23,745 nucleotides of DNA, taken from assembly GCA_964635845.1 (NCBI GenBank), contig CAZWNO010000062.1:1-23745 (forward strand), in the 5' to 3' direction. The first letter of the stretch is position 1. Every line of letters begins with the position of its first letter. This document shows, piece by piece, positions 23,357 through 23,745 of the stretch. Origin of the DNA: SZUA-365 sp964635845. Lineage in GTDB: Bacteria > Bacteroidota > Ignavibacteria > SZUA-365. The position numbers and the translations under genes were made by a program. The notes under the pieces are model-generated. The model made no database searches. It was not told where the DNA came from and saw only the letters and a list, made by a program, of their open reading frames with translations.

Positions 23357-23745
23357 CAGAACTTCACTTTGGGCGCCTGCTCGGCCCCTTCCGCGGCGGT
23401 GAACGTCGCTTTCTTCCCGAAGCCGCCGATGCCCGCGACGAGCGATGCCGGGAAGCGCCGGATGGCGATATTGTAATCCTGCACCGCTTCGATGAAGCGC
23501 TTGCGCTCGACCGCGATGCGGTTCTCGGAACCTTCGAGCTGCGACTGCAGCGCGAGGAAATTCTGATTCGACTTGAGGTCCGGGTAATTCTCCGAAACCA
23601 CGAGCAGACGCGAGAGCGCGCCGCCGAGTTCACCCTGCGCCGCCTGGAAGCGCTCGAATGCCGCGGGATCGTCGAGAATGTCCTTGGATACGTTCATCTG
23701 TCCCACGCGCGAACGCAGCTCCGTGATCTCGGTCAGAAGATTTTT
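23356..23745 (-). CDS. lemA: LemA family protein, C-terminal part (cut by the window end)
   Basis: The frame is open to the right edge of the window, so only the last 129 residues are seen. They match the conserved LemA core: LLTEITELRSRVGQM, LSRLLVVSENYPDLKSN, NFLALQSQLEGSENRIAVERKR in pieces, and DYNIAIRRFPASLVAG. LemA proteins have one N-terminal membrane helix and a helical bundle; that N-terminus lies beyond the window. A GTG at 23706 could be mistaken for a start, but the homology clearly continues upstream of it. It is followed by the TPM gene with a one-base overlap. Confidence 0.95.
   Translation of the reverse strand, partial: KNLLTEITELRSRVGQMNVSKDILDDPAAFERFQAAQGELGGALSRLLVVSENYPDLKSNQNFLALQSQLEGSENRIAVERKRFIEAVQDYNIAIRRFPASLVAGIGGFGKKATFTAAEGAEQAPKVKF

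Overview
The window is a GC-rich bacterial contig segment in which every gene I can support lies on the minus strand, so transcription runs from the right end towards position 1. The lineage looks like the FCB superphylum outside the classical Bacteroidota (Ignavibacteria, Kapabacteria or Chlorobi-like). The reasons are a protein with a C-terminal type IX secretion (T9SS) sorting domain, a Bacteroidota-type promoter (TTTG, 19 nt, TAnnTTTG-like) before ccmC, LPS heptose genes, and a 16S 5' end reading GACGAACGCTGGCGGCGTGC. Shine-Dalgarno sequences are fairly common, unlike in many Bacteroidota. The lineage is an inference.

Right part (19656-23745): the 3' part of lemA, a TPM-domain membrane protein, an FG-GAP-like lipoprotein, a signal-peptide protein with a C-terminal membrane anchor that I do not recognise, a BamD-like lipoprotein and a hotdog acyl-CoA thioesterase. 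Several stop and start codons overlap.

Middle (12069-19655): a secreted HEFHH metallopeptidase with a T9SS tail, followed 3 nt later by ccmA-ccmB. Then come a promoter, ccmC-ccmD-ccmE, an intrinsic terminator and ccmF. This is a cytochrome c maturation System I set with no ccmG, ccmH or ccmI in the window. CcmE carries a CxxxY heme-attachment motif instead of HxxxY, which fits the variant called System I*. CcmC has about 75 extra residues between its first membrane segment and its first heme-ligand His, and part of this insert resembles the CcmE OB fold. This cluster is the most interesting part of the window.

Left part (283-11810): a class I/II aminotransferase, then a tightly packed run of a secreted dienelactone hydrolase-like protein (Asp at the nucleophile elbow), hldE1/rfaE1, hldE2/rfaE2, tamB, rnr and coaX. 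Junctions in this run are ATGA or TGATG overlaps, a 29-nt overlap or a 1-nt gap. Both rnr and coaX contain in-frame, GC-rich tandem repeats. The coaX repeat spans a 100-N assembly gap.

Left edge (1-282): the promoter and leader of an rRNA operon and the first ~52 nt of the 16S rRNA gene, reading off the left end. Heptose synthesis, TamB and BamD together make this neighbourhood rich in outer-membrane biogenesis. No tRNA, CRISPR array, insertion sequence or replication origin was seen.
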